A DNA stretch of 40,002 nt from Methanobacteriaceae archaeon (GTDB taxonomy: Archaea; Methanobacteriota; Methanobacteria; Methanobacteriales; Methanobacteriaceae), in assembly GCA_013403005.1 (NCBI GenBank), contig JACBOA010000014.1, positions 1 through 40,002 of the forward strand, read 5' to 3'. The notes below the pieces were generated by a model. The model was not told the origin of the DNA, made no database searches, and worked only from the letters and a program-made list of their open reading frames with translations. Positions 16,542-27,517 of this stretch are shown here, in pieces. The position numbers and the translations under genes were made by a program. The stretch's first letter is position 1. Every line of letters begins with the position of its first letter.

Positions 16542-17339
16542 CTAGAATAAAAGATTTGAAGGATTATCCCGGCACATTGTCTGGATTTGTTTCCAGGTGA
16601 TTCCCTGGTTCATCATTTCTTCAATCATCATCTTCATTCCCACCACTGGCTGGGGGTTGTGTTTCTGACCGAAATCCGTGGCTAGTATACAGTTCTGGGC
16701 ACCAACTTCCTTTATGGCTTCAACCATAACTTCCGGATTAATTTCATCATGCTGGGGCATGGTTGCCACCCAGCAATGCTCCAGATAAGCATGACGGGCC
16801 ATTTCTTTCTGTTCATCAATAGTAGCACCCACCACCCGGGTTAAGGGATGATTGATCAATATTTTCTCCACACCCTGACTCCGGCACTGGTCAATTACCT
16901 TAAATATCTCAGGGGCCTGTATATGGCCAGTGCCCAGGATTAGATGGTAATCATAAACCAATTTGATTATTTCTTCTAACTGCTCATCTGTAATCTTAAC
17001 CCTTTCATGATGAATGGTGGGAAGCCATACCAGTTTACCCCCCATTAATGCGCAGCTTTGAACCGCTTCCGGGTTTAAACCTCCCACTGTCTGGTTAAGG
17101 GTTAAACCTCCAAATACCTGAAATCCGGTTAATTTATGAGTAATATAGGCCCGGCCTGCGGTGGGTTCCGCATGGGATTTTATAACAATGGCCCGCATAC
17201 CTTTCTCTTGGGCTTCCAATGCAGCTTCATAATCATCCAGAAGTCTTGGTTTTAAATCGGGACTGGTGTGAATGTGAGTGTCAATGAAACCGGTTAGTGT
17301 TCCTTTTTCAGGGCTGTATTTTTCTTTTGATTTCTTCAT
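16542..17339 (-). CDS. DUF6282 family amidohydrolase-like protein
   Basis: A 265-aa TIM-barrel-like metal hydrolase. FIDTHIHTSPD gives the amidohydrolase HxH, IKSHAEP, GTGHIQ and INHPLT supply further histidines, and ILATDFGQKHNP resembles the late Asp-containing strand of PHP/amidohydrolase enzymes. The reaction is unknown. The start at 17339 has GAGGGG about 9 nt upstream; a TTG ten codons earlier is less likely. It begins inside the last 32 bases of the fumarase beta gene, so the two are translationally coupled. Confidence 0.75.
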   Translation of the reverse strand: MKKSKEKYSPEKGTLTGFIDTHIHTSPDLKPRLLDDYEAALEAQEKGMRAIVIKSHAEPTAGRAYITHKLTGFQVFGGLTLNQTVGGLNPEAVQSCALMGGKLVWLPTIHHERVKITDEQLEEIIKLVYDYHLILGTGHIQAPEIFKVIDQCRSQGVEKILINHPLTRVVGATIDEQKEMARHAYLEHCWVATMPQHDEINPEVMVEAIKEVGAQNCILATDFGQKHNPQPVVGMKMMIEEMMNQGITWKQIQTMCRDNPSNLLF

Positions 17340-17853
17340 AAAGATTGCCCCCCTCAGAATCCATGGCAACGATTAATGGTCCGAAATCCTTTACCTCCAA
17401 TTCCCATATGGCTTCAGGAACCCCCAGATCGAGCCAGTGCACATTTTTAACACTTAACACTGAACTCACGTACAGTGCAGCGCAGCCTCCCACTGCAGCC
17501 AGGAATACTGCTCCATTTGTTTTTAAAGCTTCAGCAGTTTTTTCATCCATCCCCCCCTTCCCTATTACTGCCAGGGCTCCTTGATCCAAAATTTCGGCCT
17601 GATAAGGATTCATACGACTGCTGGTGGTGGGTCCCACTGCCACCATATGATACTCCCCTCCATCATTCTTGATTATGGGCCCTGCATGGAATATGACTGC
17701 TCCTTCCAAGTCTATGGGTGTTCCCCTCTCAATAATTCGTTTATGAGCACTGTCACGGGCTGTGTAAATCTTTCCAGATAAATAAACCGTATCTTTAATC
17801 CTTAATTTCCGGATATCTTCTTTATTTAAAGGAGTTTTGAGATTAAATATCAT
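17308..17853 (-). CDS. Fumarate hydratase, beta subunit (class I, Fe-S)
   Basis: A 181-aa protein matching the C-terminal swivelling domain of class I fumarases and tartrate dehydratases: DTVYLSGKIYTARDSAHKR, FHAGPI, VGPTTSSRM and KGGM are family blocks. With an alpha subunit carrying the 4Fe-4S cluster it interconverts fumarate and malate in the incomplete reductive TCA route of methanogens. The alpha subunit is not in this window, which is common in archaea. ATG at 17853 has GGTGA 5 nt before it and is preferred over ATG 17865. First gene of a coupled pair with the DUF6282 hydrolase. Confidence 0.88.
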   Translation of the reverse strand: MIFNLKTPLNKEDIRKLRIKDTVYLSGKIYTARDSAHKRIIERGTPIDLEGAVIFHAGPIIKNDGGEYHMVAVGPTTSSRMNPYQAEILDQGALAVIGKGGMDEKTAEALKTNGAVFLAAVGGCAALYVSSVLSVKNVHWLDLGVPEAIWELEVKDFGPLIVAMDSEGGNLYEEIKRKIQP

Positions 17854-17956
17854 ATTTTTCACCATTTTGTGATGTAAATTAGTCTATATGAATATAATGG
17901 GATTTTAGTGTATTTAATTTATTATCCTAATTGGTAAAATTAGCGATTAATATTAT

Positions 17957-18508
17957 TTATCCCCTGAAAACAACTAAAATAAGAATCAGAATCAATAGAA
18001 CTATTACTACACTTAATATCACAAGGGGATCTGTTCTCTGGTATAAATCAAGAATTTTATCCATGGCAGTTGGATTTTTCACTCGTAGCTTTTTTTGATT
18101 TATAGAAGTCATTAAACGTTCTTCCTCTAACAAAATATTCAGATATTGCTTTTTACTGGCGATATTAGATTCTCGATCAAGAAAATCCCATAACTCCTCT
18201 TCTTCCTGCATATCTTTTATGTAGTTTTCCCCAATACCAATTTTGGGGAAGATATCTTTAAGTGCTTCTCTTCTTTCTAATATTCTATTTTCAAATGAAT
18301 CCAAAGCTTGTAAATTTTTACGGTGAGCAGCTACTTTAAAGTCCAGTGTTTCCCTGTCTTTACAGTATTCCAATGAATTCCCACACTCACATTTTAAAAA
18401 ATCAAGAGGAGATTCATTTTTTTTAAGTTTATAATAACCCCCACAGTGATTGCAAAAAAGATAACCCCCACCATGAGATTTAGAGATATTATCTCTCTTT
18501 AAAGCCAT
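17957..18508 (-). CDS. Zinc-ribbon protein with C-terminal membrane anchor
   Basis: A 183-aa protein with an N-terminal CNHC...CEC zinc-ribbon-like set (Cys19, Cys22, Cys40, Cys42), a long charged, probably helical middle (55-150), and one strongly hydrophobic C-terminal segment (about 161-181), so it looks tail-anchored with the ribbon in the cytosol. No enzymatic motif; I do not know its function. AAGGTG precedes ATG by about 7 nt. It is divergent from the AAA+ ATPase gene across 293 bp. Confidence 0.7.
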   Translation of the reverse strand: MALKRDNISKSHGGGYLFCNHCGGYYKLKKNESPLDFLKCECGNSLEYCKDRETLDFKVAAHRKNLQALDSFENRILERREALKDIFPKIGIGENYIKDMQEEEELWDFLDRESNIASKKQYLNILLEEERLMTSINQKKLRVKNPTAMDKILDLYQRTDPLVILSVVIVLLILILILVVFRG

Positions 18509-18801
18509 TGAAACACCTTATAATTGAATAATTAATTTCAAGACTTAGAACTCGATTTTCCAATGATACAATGATCTTGCATATGTTCCAAATCTGTATT
18601 TCTTAAAATGCTTCTTGTCTATTACTTTACCAGCATAATATTAATGCTTTTTGGAAAGATTATGCTACTACTATGCCCATAAAAAAAACACCGGTACTAA
18701 TTGGAGTGAGAAGTTTCCAAAAAACGGGAAATAAATTAATTATAGGTCTAGGTTAATTTAATAATGGAATTTGAATATAATATTACTATTATATATTCGA
18801 A

Positions 18802-20157
18802 ATGAGTCAATTAAATAATGAAAGATTTGAAAATATGCCTCACCAAGATTATTATCATAATGAAAGGATTCAGAATCTATTCAATATCCTTAAAGAACCA
18901 AAATCTCTGGATGAAATAGATTTAGGTGAGTCCTTTATTCAGAATTTACTTCTAAAATTAATTTCCAGTTACGGGATCATTGAAGTTGCTAAATTACGTG
19001 AATTGACTGGATTGCACTTTGATATTCTTGAGGAATGTCTGAGCAGACTTGAAAAAGAAAATTTTTGTTATAAATCCGGTGGAGGATTTCTTTTTGCCAG
19101 TGTAGAGTTTACTATAAAAAAATTAGGTAATTTAAAAGCAAAGAAACTCCTGGAAGAGGAACCCTATATGGGTATAGCTCCAGTGAGTTATGATAAATAC
19201 TGTGAAATAATGGAAGCGCAATTGAGCGACCGTTTTCCCACGCACATACCAGAAAACATTATTGAACATGCCTTTGATGGTGTGATTGGAGTTTCAAATG
19301 CCAAAAAAATTTTGGTGGAATCTGCCACCAGTGGTCAGGGATTTTTTATCTCCGGTGCACCAGGAACTGGTAAAACATTCCTAACCAGTAAAATGCCCAA
19401 ACTAATGTCACCCATTGTAATTCCTAAATTTGTGGAGTTCAGCCATAATATTATACAGATTTATGACCCTGATTTCCACCAATTGACTTCTGAACAACCT
19501 GAAGATCCTCGTTGGGTGAAAATATACGCTCCATTCATATTCACAGGGTCAGAACTAACCCGTAAAAATCTTGAAACCCATTACAACCCTCAGAAAGGAC
19601 TATATGAAACTTCCCCCATTATCAAGGCCAATGGAGGGGTTTTACTTTTAGATGATCTGGGAAGGCAAAAGGAAGATCCCAATGATATTTTAAACAGGCT
19701 CATTGTTCCTCTTGAAAATAAAAAGGATGTGATTTATGTTAAAGGAACTGCTGCAGTCTTGCTCACCCATTTCATACCAGCCATGGCAACAAATATGGAT
19801 ATAACTATTATAGATGAAGCACATCTGCGTAGGGCACCCCTTTATGTTTTTATGGGACCGCCCAGTTCTGAAGAGATTTTAACTGTCTTTAAGAATAATC
19901 TTGATGAATTGAATGAAAAATATGATGATTCTGCTCTGGAAAGATTTATGAATGTTTATCTGCCACGTGAAGAAGGAGGTGAAGACTTAAAACCTACCTT
20001 TGCCCATGCACGTGACATTGCACTCATAGCCCAGGCTATCAGAGTAACCAGGCAGGAAGATATTATTAATGCCGATATAATTGAAGAAGCCCTTAAACAG
20101 CATATTTTAATTGTGATGCAGAGAAATTCCTCTTCTGAACTTCAAAGGTCCAGTTGA
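18802..20157 (+). CDS. AAA+ family ATPase
   Basis: A 451-aa protein. Residues 45-110 look like a winged-helix domain, followed by a P-loop ATPase with Walker A GAPGTGKT (185-192) and Walker B VLLLDD (280-285). A segment resembling sensor 1 (MATNMD) and arginines in HLRRAPL follow, and the C-terminal part is helical. Walker B ends in DD rather than DE. The client is unknown; similar ATPases act as MoxR-like remodelling factors. No ribosome site is present. A TATA-like AATATAAT at about 18774-18781 lies roughly 25 nt before the ATG, which suggests a leaderless mRNA. Confidence 0.78.
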   Translation: MSQLNNERFENMPHQDYYHNERIQNLFNILKEPKSLDEIDLGESFIQNLLLKLISSYGIIEVAKLRELTGLHFDILEECLSRLEKENFCYKSGGGFLFASVEFTIKKLGNLKAKKLLEEEPYMGIAPVSYDKYCEIMEAQLSDRFPTHIPENIIEHAFDGVIGVSNAKKILVESATSGQGFFISGAPGTGKTFLTSKMPKLMSPIVIPKFVEFSHNIIQIYDPDFHQLTSEQPEDPRWVKIYAPFIFTGSELTRKNLETHYNPQKGLYETSPIIKANGGVLLLDDLGRQKEDPNDILNRLIVPLENKKDVIYVKGTAAVLLTHFIPAMATNMDITIIDEAHLRRAPLYVFMGPPSSEEILTVFKNNLDELNEKYDDSALERFMNVYLPREEGGEDLKPTFAHARDIALIAQAIRVTRQEDIINADIIEEALKQHILIVMQRNSSSELQRSS

Positions 20158-20768
20158 AAAGGGAATAATCTTAACTAAATACAATTCAGTACATGTAAGT
20201 ACAATACATAATAGATGCACTTAAAAATTCCCCTTTTAAAACCTGGACCAGATCCCCATATAATTTGATAATATTTTGATAATCTGGAAAAGTTGAAGGT
20301 AAATTGAGATAAAAGTATAGTATTACTTTTTTTATTTTTAGTAATTTTTAATAATTTTATCCTTGTTGAATTACAAAAGATTATAATCGAGAAATTACTA
20401 GATTTAATTGGAAATTTTCATTTAATAATCATTAAAATCCTCTAAAATTGTATAAAATATTATTAATAATGTTTAAAGAATCTTAGATATTAAATAAAAA
20501 TCTAATTATAAATAAAAAGAACAGACTTAATATATTAGTTGATTCAACAGTTATATTCCAATCACTGCAAATAATTGATTAAATTTAAAACCCCCCAAAA
20601 AAATTGTTTATATATAATTTAAACATTTTAATCCTTCTAAAAGAGTGCCATTAATTAAATAATCAAAAACATATGATAATAATTCTAAATAGTTCAAACA
20701 TACTAATTGAGATGATTCTAACCATTCATAATTACAATCTTAATTAACACGATGATTTGAGGTGAGTT
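20158..20768. other. 610-bp AT-rich intergenic region
   Basis: No gene recognised. The left part is very AT-rich, with T-tracts after the ATPase gene (about 20327-20340). The only clear element is the promoter at 20607-20617. Downstream of it lies a leader of about 130 nt before DUF2070 with no obvious riboswitch fold. Confidence 0.5.
20607..20617 (+). promoter_or_regulatory. TATA box of the DUF2070 gene
   Basis: TTTATATATAA with an A-rich element just upstream is one of the best TATA boxes in the window. It predicts a start near 20640 and a leader of about 130 nt. Confidence 0.55.
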
Positions 20769-22583
20769 ATGTCGGCTGTTGATAATATTACAGATCTTTC
20801 CAAGTACCTGGTTACCCTTCCACCCAGCAGGTTTTCAATCTTAACCATGACCTTTCTAAGCTTCCTTACAGGAGCTATTGCCGCCTACCTAGAACCAGAT
20901 TCATCCGTATTTGATAGTATAGTTTATGGTGGTTCAACAGGCTTTCTGATCTTCGGTTTAACTTCCATAATGGATGGAGCTATTACCCAGCCACTGATTA
21001 ACGCCATGGATGGAAGGCATATGAAGATGAAGCAGGCCATGTTTATTTCCCTCATCAACATGGTTGTAGTGTCCCTGGTATACATTGTAGGGAGTTTAGT
21101 GTCCACTTTTACAGTTTACAGTTATATTATTGATGCATTAATCCTAGGATGTGCCCTGGCCTTTGGACTCCGCACTTTCATCATATGGGGTACTTCCAAT
21201 ATTGGAGCAGTGAGATCCATTTTAATCTCTGCCATACAACCCATCCTCATCCTGAGCATGGTAGTGGTCATCGTATTTTTAACCAGCATCAGCACCAATA
21301 TAGGACCCTTCAGCATCATAGCAGTGGCCTTAAAAGGACTGGTGGCAGGATTAATACTGATGATTGCCATTTACTCCTTTATACTGGTAATTGAATCACC
21401 AATAAAGCGTAACCTGGGGGTGGGAGGTTTAGAGCTATTATCACTCTTCATTGCCCAGTACACTGAGGGTTCCCGGGCCATGGAAAAACTTTTCCAAGAC
21501 ATGGGTGAACCCATAGACACCCTGGTGGGTGTGGTGAGTTTTAAAGGAGAAGAAGGTATAAAAGGACTATTCATATCCCCCTCTGTGCATCCCGGTCCTG
21601 TTGGAAACATCGGAGGGGGTAACATGCCTACTGTCCTGGCAAAGAGCTTTGATCATTTTACCATGGTGAGCCATGGTCCCTCAACTCATGATTTCAACCC
21701 GGTTAGCTCCCAGGAAATCTGCAAAATCAAAAAAGTAGTTGAAAATGCACTGGAGGGAATGGAGTACTCATCCCTGGCCAGTCCTTATATGGTGGTGGAA
21801 AGTGAAAAGGCAAAATTAGGAGCACAGTTTTTCGGAGATAATTTACTGCTTCTCGCCACTTTCGCACCAATGGGCTTTGACGATATCGACTTTGGTGTTG
21901 GCCTTTCTGTGATTAAAGCAGCGCAGGGCCATACCCAAGCAGAGAACATTGTACTGGTAGACTGTCACAACTCCTTTAAAGGAGAATCAGGACGAGTGCT
22001 GCCAGGTAATCCAGAGGTATTCCAGTTACTGGACGCAGTAGAAAAACTTGAAAAACCCCCACAAAATGAATTTAAGATGGGATGTGCCAGTGATAACATT
22101 CCAGAATTAGGTAAAAAGAGCGGAGTGGGGCAAAGTGGAGTTAAAGTTATGGTATTAGAAGTTAAGGGACAAAAAACGGCATACATACTCCTGGATGGTA
22201 ACAATATGGTTATGGGATTTAGAGCTGAGCTACTGGAAGCTGTGGCTGAAACTGGAGTAGATTGTGCCGAGGTCATGACCACTGACACCCACTATGTCAA
22301 CACCCTCTCCGGAGGCCACAATCCCCTGGGAGTAAAAGACAGAGACCTAATCATCCGAAAAACTGTTGAGTGCACCAAAAAGGCCATAAATGATCTGGAA
22401 CCAGTAATGGCTGGAACTAAACTGTTGAAAATATCAAACATCAATACACTGGGCCCCACCCATGCCACGGAACTGGTAACTACCATCAGTTCCATTGTAG
22501 CCGTAAGCAGAATAGTAGCACCCCTGGTATTTGTACTGGCACTGATCTTCGTTTTCATCTGGATTTTTTACTGGACGTTTTAA
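20769..22583 (+). CDS. DUF2070 family archaeal membrane protein
   Basis: A 604-aa protein. The N-terminal third (about 25-210) contains six or seven hydrophobic segments; a large cytosolic or external domain (about 220-570) follows, and one last hydrophobic segment closes the protein (about 578-602). The soluble part has conserved-looking blocks such as SPSVHPGPVGNIGGG, VSHGPSTHDFNP, LVDCHNSF and TTDTHYVNTLSGGHNP. Its many His/Asp residues hint at metal binding, perhaps a hydrolase, but no activity is known to me for DUF2070. GAGGTGA sits 5 nt before ATG. Transcribed alone, convergent with the EMC6-like gene. Confidence 0.85.
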   Translation: MSAVDNITDLSKYLVTLPPSRFSILTMTFLSFLTGAIAAYLEPDSSVFDSIVYGGSTGFLIFGLTSIMDGAITQPLINAMDGRHMKMKQAMFISLINMVVVSLVYIVGSLVSTFTVYSYIIDALILGCALAFGLRTFIIWGTSNIGAVRSILISAIQPILILSMVVVIVFLTSISTNIGPFSIIAVALKGLVAGLILMIAIYSFILVIESPIKRNLGVGGLELLSLFIAQYTEGSRAMEKLFQDMGEPIDTLVGVVSFKGEEGIKGLFISPSVHPGPVGNIGGGNMPTVLAKSFDHFTMVSHGPSTHDFNPVSSQEICKIKKVVENALEGMEYSSLASPYMVVESEKAKLGAQFFGDNLLLLATFAPMGFDDIDFGVGLSVIKAAQGHTQAENIVLVDCHNSFKGESGRVLPGNPEVFQLLDAVEKLEKPPQNEFKMGCASDNIPELGKKSGVGQSGVKVMVLEVKGQKTAYILLDGNNMVMGFRAELLEAVAETGVDCAEVMTTDTHYVNTLSGGHNPLGVKDRDLIIRKTVECTKKAINDLEPVMAGTKLLKISNINTLGPTHATELVTTISSIVAVSRIVAPLVFVLALIFVFIWIFYWTF

Positions 22584-22753
22584 GATGAAAACTGGAATGA
22601 TAACTCTAAAATATAGATTAATCCATAAAATTGTTTGAATCATAAAAGGACTAATCCTTAAATAAAGAATAAAATTGATAAAAATTTAAAAAATAAATTG
22701 AATAGGTGTTTAAAGGATATTTCACAATTTTTTTAGATTTTATGTGAATATAT

Positions 22754-23032
22754 CTACATGTTGTAAAGGAGTACCCATACGATTATCCATACAAAGAAGA
22801 ATGGTAAAATCCCACTCCATAGCCATCCTTTGGTTCCGCCAACTGCTTCCTTACCAAATAACTTCTCAGATATTTGACCACCTATATAAAGGATGATTAA
22901 CGCTGCCAGGACTGCTAGCACTTCGTTTTTACCCACGCCAGATATAGCGCCGGTTGACAGTAAAAATGATGCGTAACCTGCCACAATGGCAAGCACTGCA
23001 TGTATACTGGTTAGCTTAACTTCTATTTCCAT
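22754..23032 (-). CDS. Small three-TM protein, EMC6-like
   Basis: A 92-aa protein with three hydrophobic segments (about 9-27, 37-53 and 70-90), a size and layout that fit the archaeal EMC6-like (DUF5379) family. Eukaryotic EMC6 is a core subunit of the ER membrane protein insertase; the archaeal role is inferred. GGAGG lies 6 nt before ATG. It is divergent from rqcH with only 59 bp between the starts, so both promoters must be compact or shared. Confidence 0.65.
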   Translation of the reverse strand: MEIEVKLTSIHAVLAIVAGYASFLLSTGAISGVGKNEVLAVLAALIILYIGGQISEKLFGKEAVGGTKGWLWSGILPFFFVWIIVWVLLYNM

Positions 23033-23089
23033 ACTTTTCCTCCGTTTTACATATTAGTTTATACGCATATAATATAGATAAAGGTGTGT

Positions 23090-25152
<2,063 letters not shown>

Positions 25153-25175
25153 ATATCAAATAGAGTAAAAATCGA

Positions 25176-25201
25176 AGTCTTTTTTTTAGACTAAAAAAAA
25201 A
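25176..25201. terminator. Bidirectional terminator between rqcH and OapC-like gene
   Basis: AGTCT (25176-25180) and AGACT (25188-25192) flank T7, followed by A9. On the plus strand a T8 tract follows the rqcH stop by 28 nt; on the minus strand a T9 tract follows the zinc-ribbon gene stop by 25 nt. The symmetry suits convergent genes. Confidence 0.6.
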
Positions 25202-25225
25202 CAATTTCATTAAATAGAGTGTAGA

Positions 25226-25528
25226 TTAAGATTTTTCATTCTCTTTAATCTTCTTTTTAAGGATGTAATTAATATCAATAAGGTATTTTCCCTCTTCATC
25301 AGAGACTATTACTGATTCATCAGTCAATAGAGATTCCAGGTTAACCTCGTAAACTCCGTGTTCATGGACCATAATGGTTTCCACGGATTCCCCCCGGACA
25401 TCCTTGATTTCCTGGACTTTTCCCTGGTTATGGAATTCGAAGAATTTACTACCGCAATTGGGGCATCCTTTCAGGATAAGGTCCTCTGAGTCCTTGTATT
25501 CCTGTCCGCATTTAATACATCGATGCAT
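25226..25528 (-). CDS. Zinc-ribbon protein, OapC/ArvC type
   Basis: A 100-aa protein with an N-terminal zinc ribbon (CIKC and CPNC: Cys4, 7, 22, 25) followed by a small beta-rich, acidic domain. It matches the archaeal zinc-ribbon family that co-occurs with an Era-like GTPase and a DUF2073 protein (named OapC/ArvC in current annotation, as I recall). ATG at 25528 fits GGTGGT 4-7 nt upstream; a preceding ATG is adjacent. It overlaps the end of the DUF2073 gene by about 17 bases and is third in the operon. Role unknown; probably an accessory of the GTPase. Confidence 0.8.
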   Translation of the reverse strand: MHRCIKCGQEYKDSEDLILKGCPNCGSKFFEFHNQGKVQEIKDVRGESVETIMVHEHGVYEVNLESLLTDESVIVSDEEGKYLIDINYILKKKIKENEKS

Positions 25529-25889
25529 CATTACCACCAAGGCTGGCTACCATGGAAATGAAATTTGATTTGCGTTTCACCTGTTTCATAATGTTCGCCG
25601 GACCTATTATGGTTATACCCACTGTTTTCCTTTTGGAAAGACCTAAAAATGAGGTTTCATTCTTTTCCAGGGTGTAAATATCGATTCCTACAAAGCTTTC
25701 CACATCGATTTCTCGCATGGTGGTTTCAATAAGTTCTGCCTCTTCTTCAGGCTCTAAACCACCCTCCAAAACTATAACTTCACCTTTTTTAACTCTTTCC
25801 ACGATCATGAATATCTTCTCAATGCTGCTTTTATCTTTCAATGCATCCTGTGAGATGAAATCCATTTTCAGGGTGTTAGCATCATCCAT
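25512..25889 (-). CDS. DUF2073 protein, OapB/ArvB type
   Basis: A 125-aa protein of the archaeal DUF2073 family (KMDFISQDAL, VKKGEVIVLEGGLEPEEEAELIETTM). No catalytic motif; a mixed alpha/beta fold is likely. The invariable neighbour of the Era-like GTPase in archaea, probably a partner or effector. ATG 25889 is preferred because GGAG lies 8 nt upstream; a GTG three codons earlier is also open. It sits 11 nt after the GTPase stop and overlaps the zinc-ribbon gene. Confidence 0.85.
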   Translation of the reverse strand: MDDANTLKMDFISQDALKDKSSIEKIFMIVERVKKGEVIVLEGGLEPEEEAELIETTMREIDVESFVGIDIYTLEKNETSFLGLSKRKTVGITIIGPANIMKQVKRKSNFISMVASLGGNDASMY

Positions 25890-25900
25890 GAAACTCACTC

Positions 25901-26548
25901 CTAACTGAACCGGTCCACCATGGCCTGGTATAGTTGGTCCGTGTTCTCCCCGTGCAGGGCTGATATTCCCACTACTTTATGCTGCGGGAAAACAGAATTA
26001 ATTCTTTCAATATTTGATTCAGGAAGGTCAACTTTGTTGGCCACTATGACAAAGGGTATGTTGCGTGCTTCCAGATTTCCTATTATCGTGATGTTAGCCT
26101 GGGTGAGAGGATCCTTAGTGGAATCCACCACCAATAACACACCAGTCACATCATCCAGCCATTTAATTGCTTCAATGATTCCTTTGGTAGCTTCCTTGGC
26201 TCTTTCTTTAGCTTCTCGCTCGGATAGACCGAACTGTAAGAAGTTTTTATAATCAATTTTGGTGGCAATCCCTGGGGTGTCAATAATGTCAAAATCTAAC
26301 TCCACACCATTGTAGTTTAGGGTCACCCTTTCCTGACGGTAGACCCTTCTGGTTTCGTGAGGGATTTCCGATACCAGTCCCAAAGATTTCCCAGTCCAGT
26401 CCTTGGTCATTCGGTTGGCCAGGGTGGTTTTTCCTGAGTTAGGATGACCGTAGAAACCGATTTTGAGTTTTTTTTCCTTTCCAATTAGCTTGTTGAAGAT
26501 GTCTCTGAAAAATTTTTTTCTGAAAATTCTCTGCATAATATCAACCAT
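25901..26548 (-). CDS. Era-like GTP-binding protein (OapA/ArvA-linked)
   Basis: A 215-aa GTPase with all G motifs: G1 GHPNSGKTT (34-42), G3 DTPG (90-93), G4 NKVD (171-174) and G5 SAL (196-198). The N-terminus is basic (RIFRKKFFRDIFNKL), perhaps for membrane or RNA contact. It lacks the KH domain of true Era, so it is not a 16S rRNA assembly factor in the bacterial sense. Archaeal versions travel with DUF2073 and a zinc-ribbon protein, as here, in one operon. GAGTGAT precedes ATG. Function in the cell is unknown; a membrane-traffic-like role has been suggested for related archaeal GTPases. Confidence 0.87.
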   Translation of the reverse strand: MVDIMQRIFRKKFFRDIFNKLIGKEKKLKIGFYGHPNSGKTTLANRMTKDWTGKSLGLVSEIPHETRRVYRQERVTLNYNGVELDFDIIDTPGIATKIDYKNFLQFGLSEREAKERAKEATKGIIEAIKWLDDVTGVLLVVDSTKDPLTQANITIIGNLEARNIPFVIVANKVDLPESNIERINSVFPQHKVVGISALHGENTDQLYQAMVDRFS

Positions 26549-26651
26549 TTAATCACTCTTGTAGGTGGCAATCTAACTATTTCCCGGGTCTGAATATAAA
26601 CTTGAATTTACAGTTCTCTAAAATTCATCTATAAACTTAAAATAACCATTT

Positions 26652-26695
26652 GTTCTATCCTCTAATAATTGCGTGGTTCTATCCTCTAATAATTG
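26652..26695 (-). repeat. Tandem 20-bp perfect repeat upstream of GTPase operon
   Basis: GTTCTATCCTCTAATAATTG occurs twice, at 26652-26671 and 26676-26695, with a 24-bp period. It lies 104-147 bp before the GTPase ATG. A minus-strand TATA-like TTTTATAGC at about 26714-26723 would start transcription near 26695, putting both repeats in the 5' leader. Confidence 0.5.
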
Positions 26696-26824
26696 TGGGA
26701 TTCTTCTCTGGCTATAAAATCATTTAGCAATTTTACTATCTTTGTTAAATGCAATATAAAAGATGACCTAAATAGTTACAAATCTGGCTTCTAATTAGTT
26801 TAAAATGTTTAAACCACTTTATCA

Positions 26825-27517
26825 TTACTCGGAATAGGTTTCACCAGGTTTAAGAACTTCCACTTTAGTTTCAGTGGATAGTTCAACCAATTCTTTGAAT
26901 CGGTAGGGGTTCTGTTCAATCACTGGAAATGTGTTGTAATGCATGGGTATTATGACTTCCGGTTCTATCCAGTTTGCAGCAATGGAAGCCTCCCTGATTC
27001 CCATGGTAAACCTATCACCAATGGGAAGTAAGGCTATGTGTGGCCTGTAAATGGCTTTTATAACCGTTTTCATATCCCCAAAGATACCGGTGTCTCCAGA
27101 ATGATAAATCTTTCTCTCATTTTCCAGTTCCAGTACATAACCACAGGAACTTCCCCCAGGACCAATACCCTTCACAAAATCCATGTCTGAAGAATGAATG
27201 GCATTTACCATGGATATCTTTATTCCCTGAGATTCAATAGTTCCTCCCATGTTCATGCCAATGGTTTCCAGTTCCTGTTGTGACAGGTAAACTGAATGCT
27301 CGTGATTGCAAACTATGAGGGCATTGTTACTTTCAGCGAGTTCAACTGTGTCTCCGAAATGGTCTTTATGTCCATGAGTGACACATATTATGTCTGCTTC
27401 CAGTTCTTCAACATCCACCGGGCATGCAGGGTTATCAGTGATGAATGGATCAATTAAAATGTTGATCTTGGATGTAGAAATGGAAAATGCAGAATGTCCC
27501 AACCATCTGATATTCAT
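26825..27517 (-). CDS. UPF0173 metal-dependent hydrolase (MBL fold)
   Basis: A 230-aa metallo-beta-lactamase-fold hydrolase of the UPF0173 type. It begins NIRWLGHSAF, has the metal motif THGHKDH (His48, His50, Asp52, His53), GDTGIFGDM for the later metal ligand, and a terminal histidine in PMHYNTFP. Family length is normal (225-235). The substrate is not known. Its ATG overlaps the stop of the upstream 439-aa gene by 4 bases (ATGA), so the two are translationally coupled. Confidence 0.88.
   Translation of the reverse strand: MNIRWLGHSAFSISTSKINILIDPFITDNPACPVDVEELEADIICVTHGHKDHFGDTVELAESNNALIVCNHEHSVYLSQQELETIGMNMGGTIESQGIKISMVNAIHSSDMDFVKGIGPGGSSCGYVLELENERKIYHSGDTGIFGDMKTVIKAIYRPHIALLPIGDRFTMGIREASIAANWIEPEVIIPMHYNTFPVIEQNPYRFKELVELSTETKVEVLKPGETYSE

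Noticed and set aside
25901..26548. Naming the GTPase as bacterial-type Era
   Set aside because: G motifs resemble Era but the C-terminal KH RNA-binding domain is missing and the neighbours match the archaeal GTPase operon.
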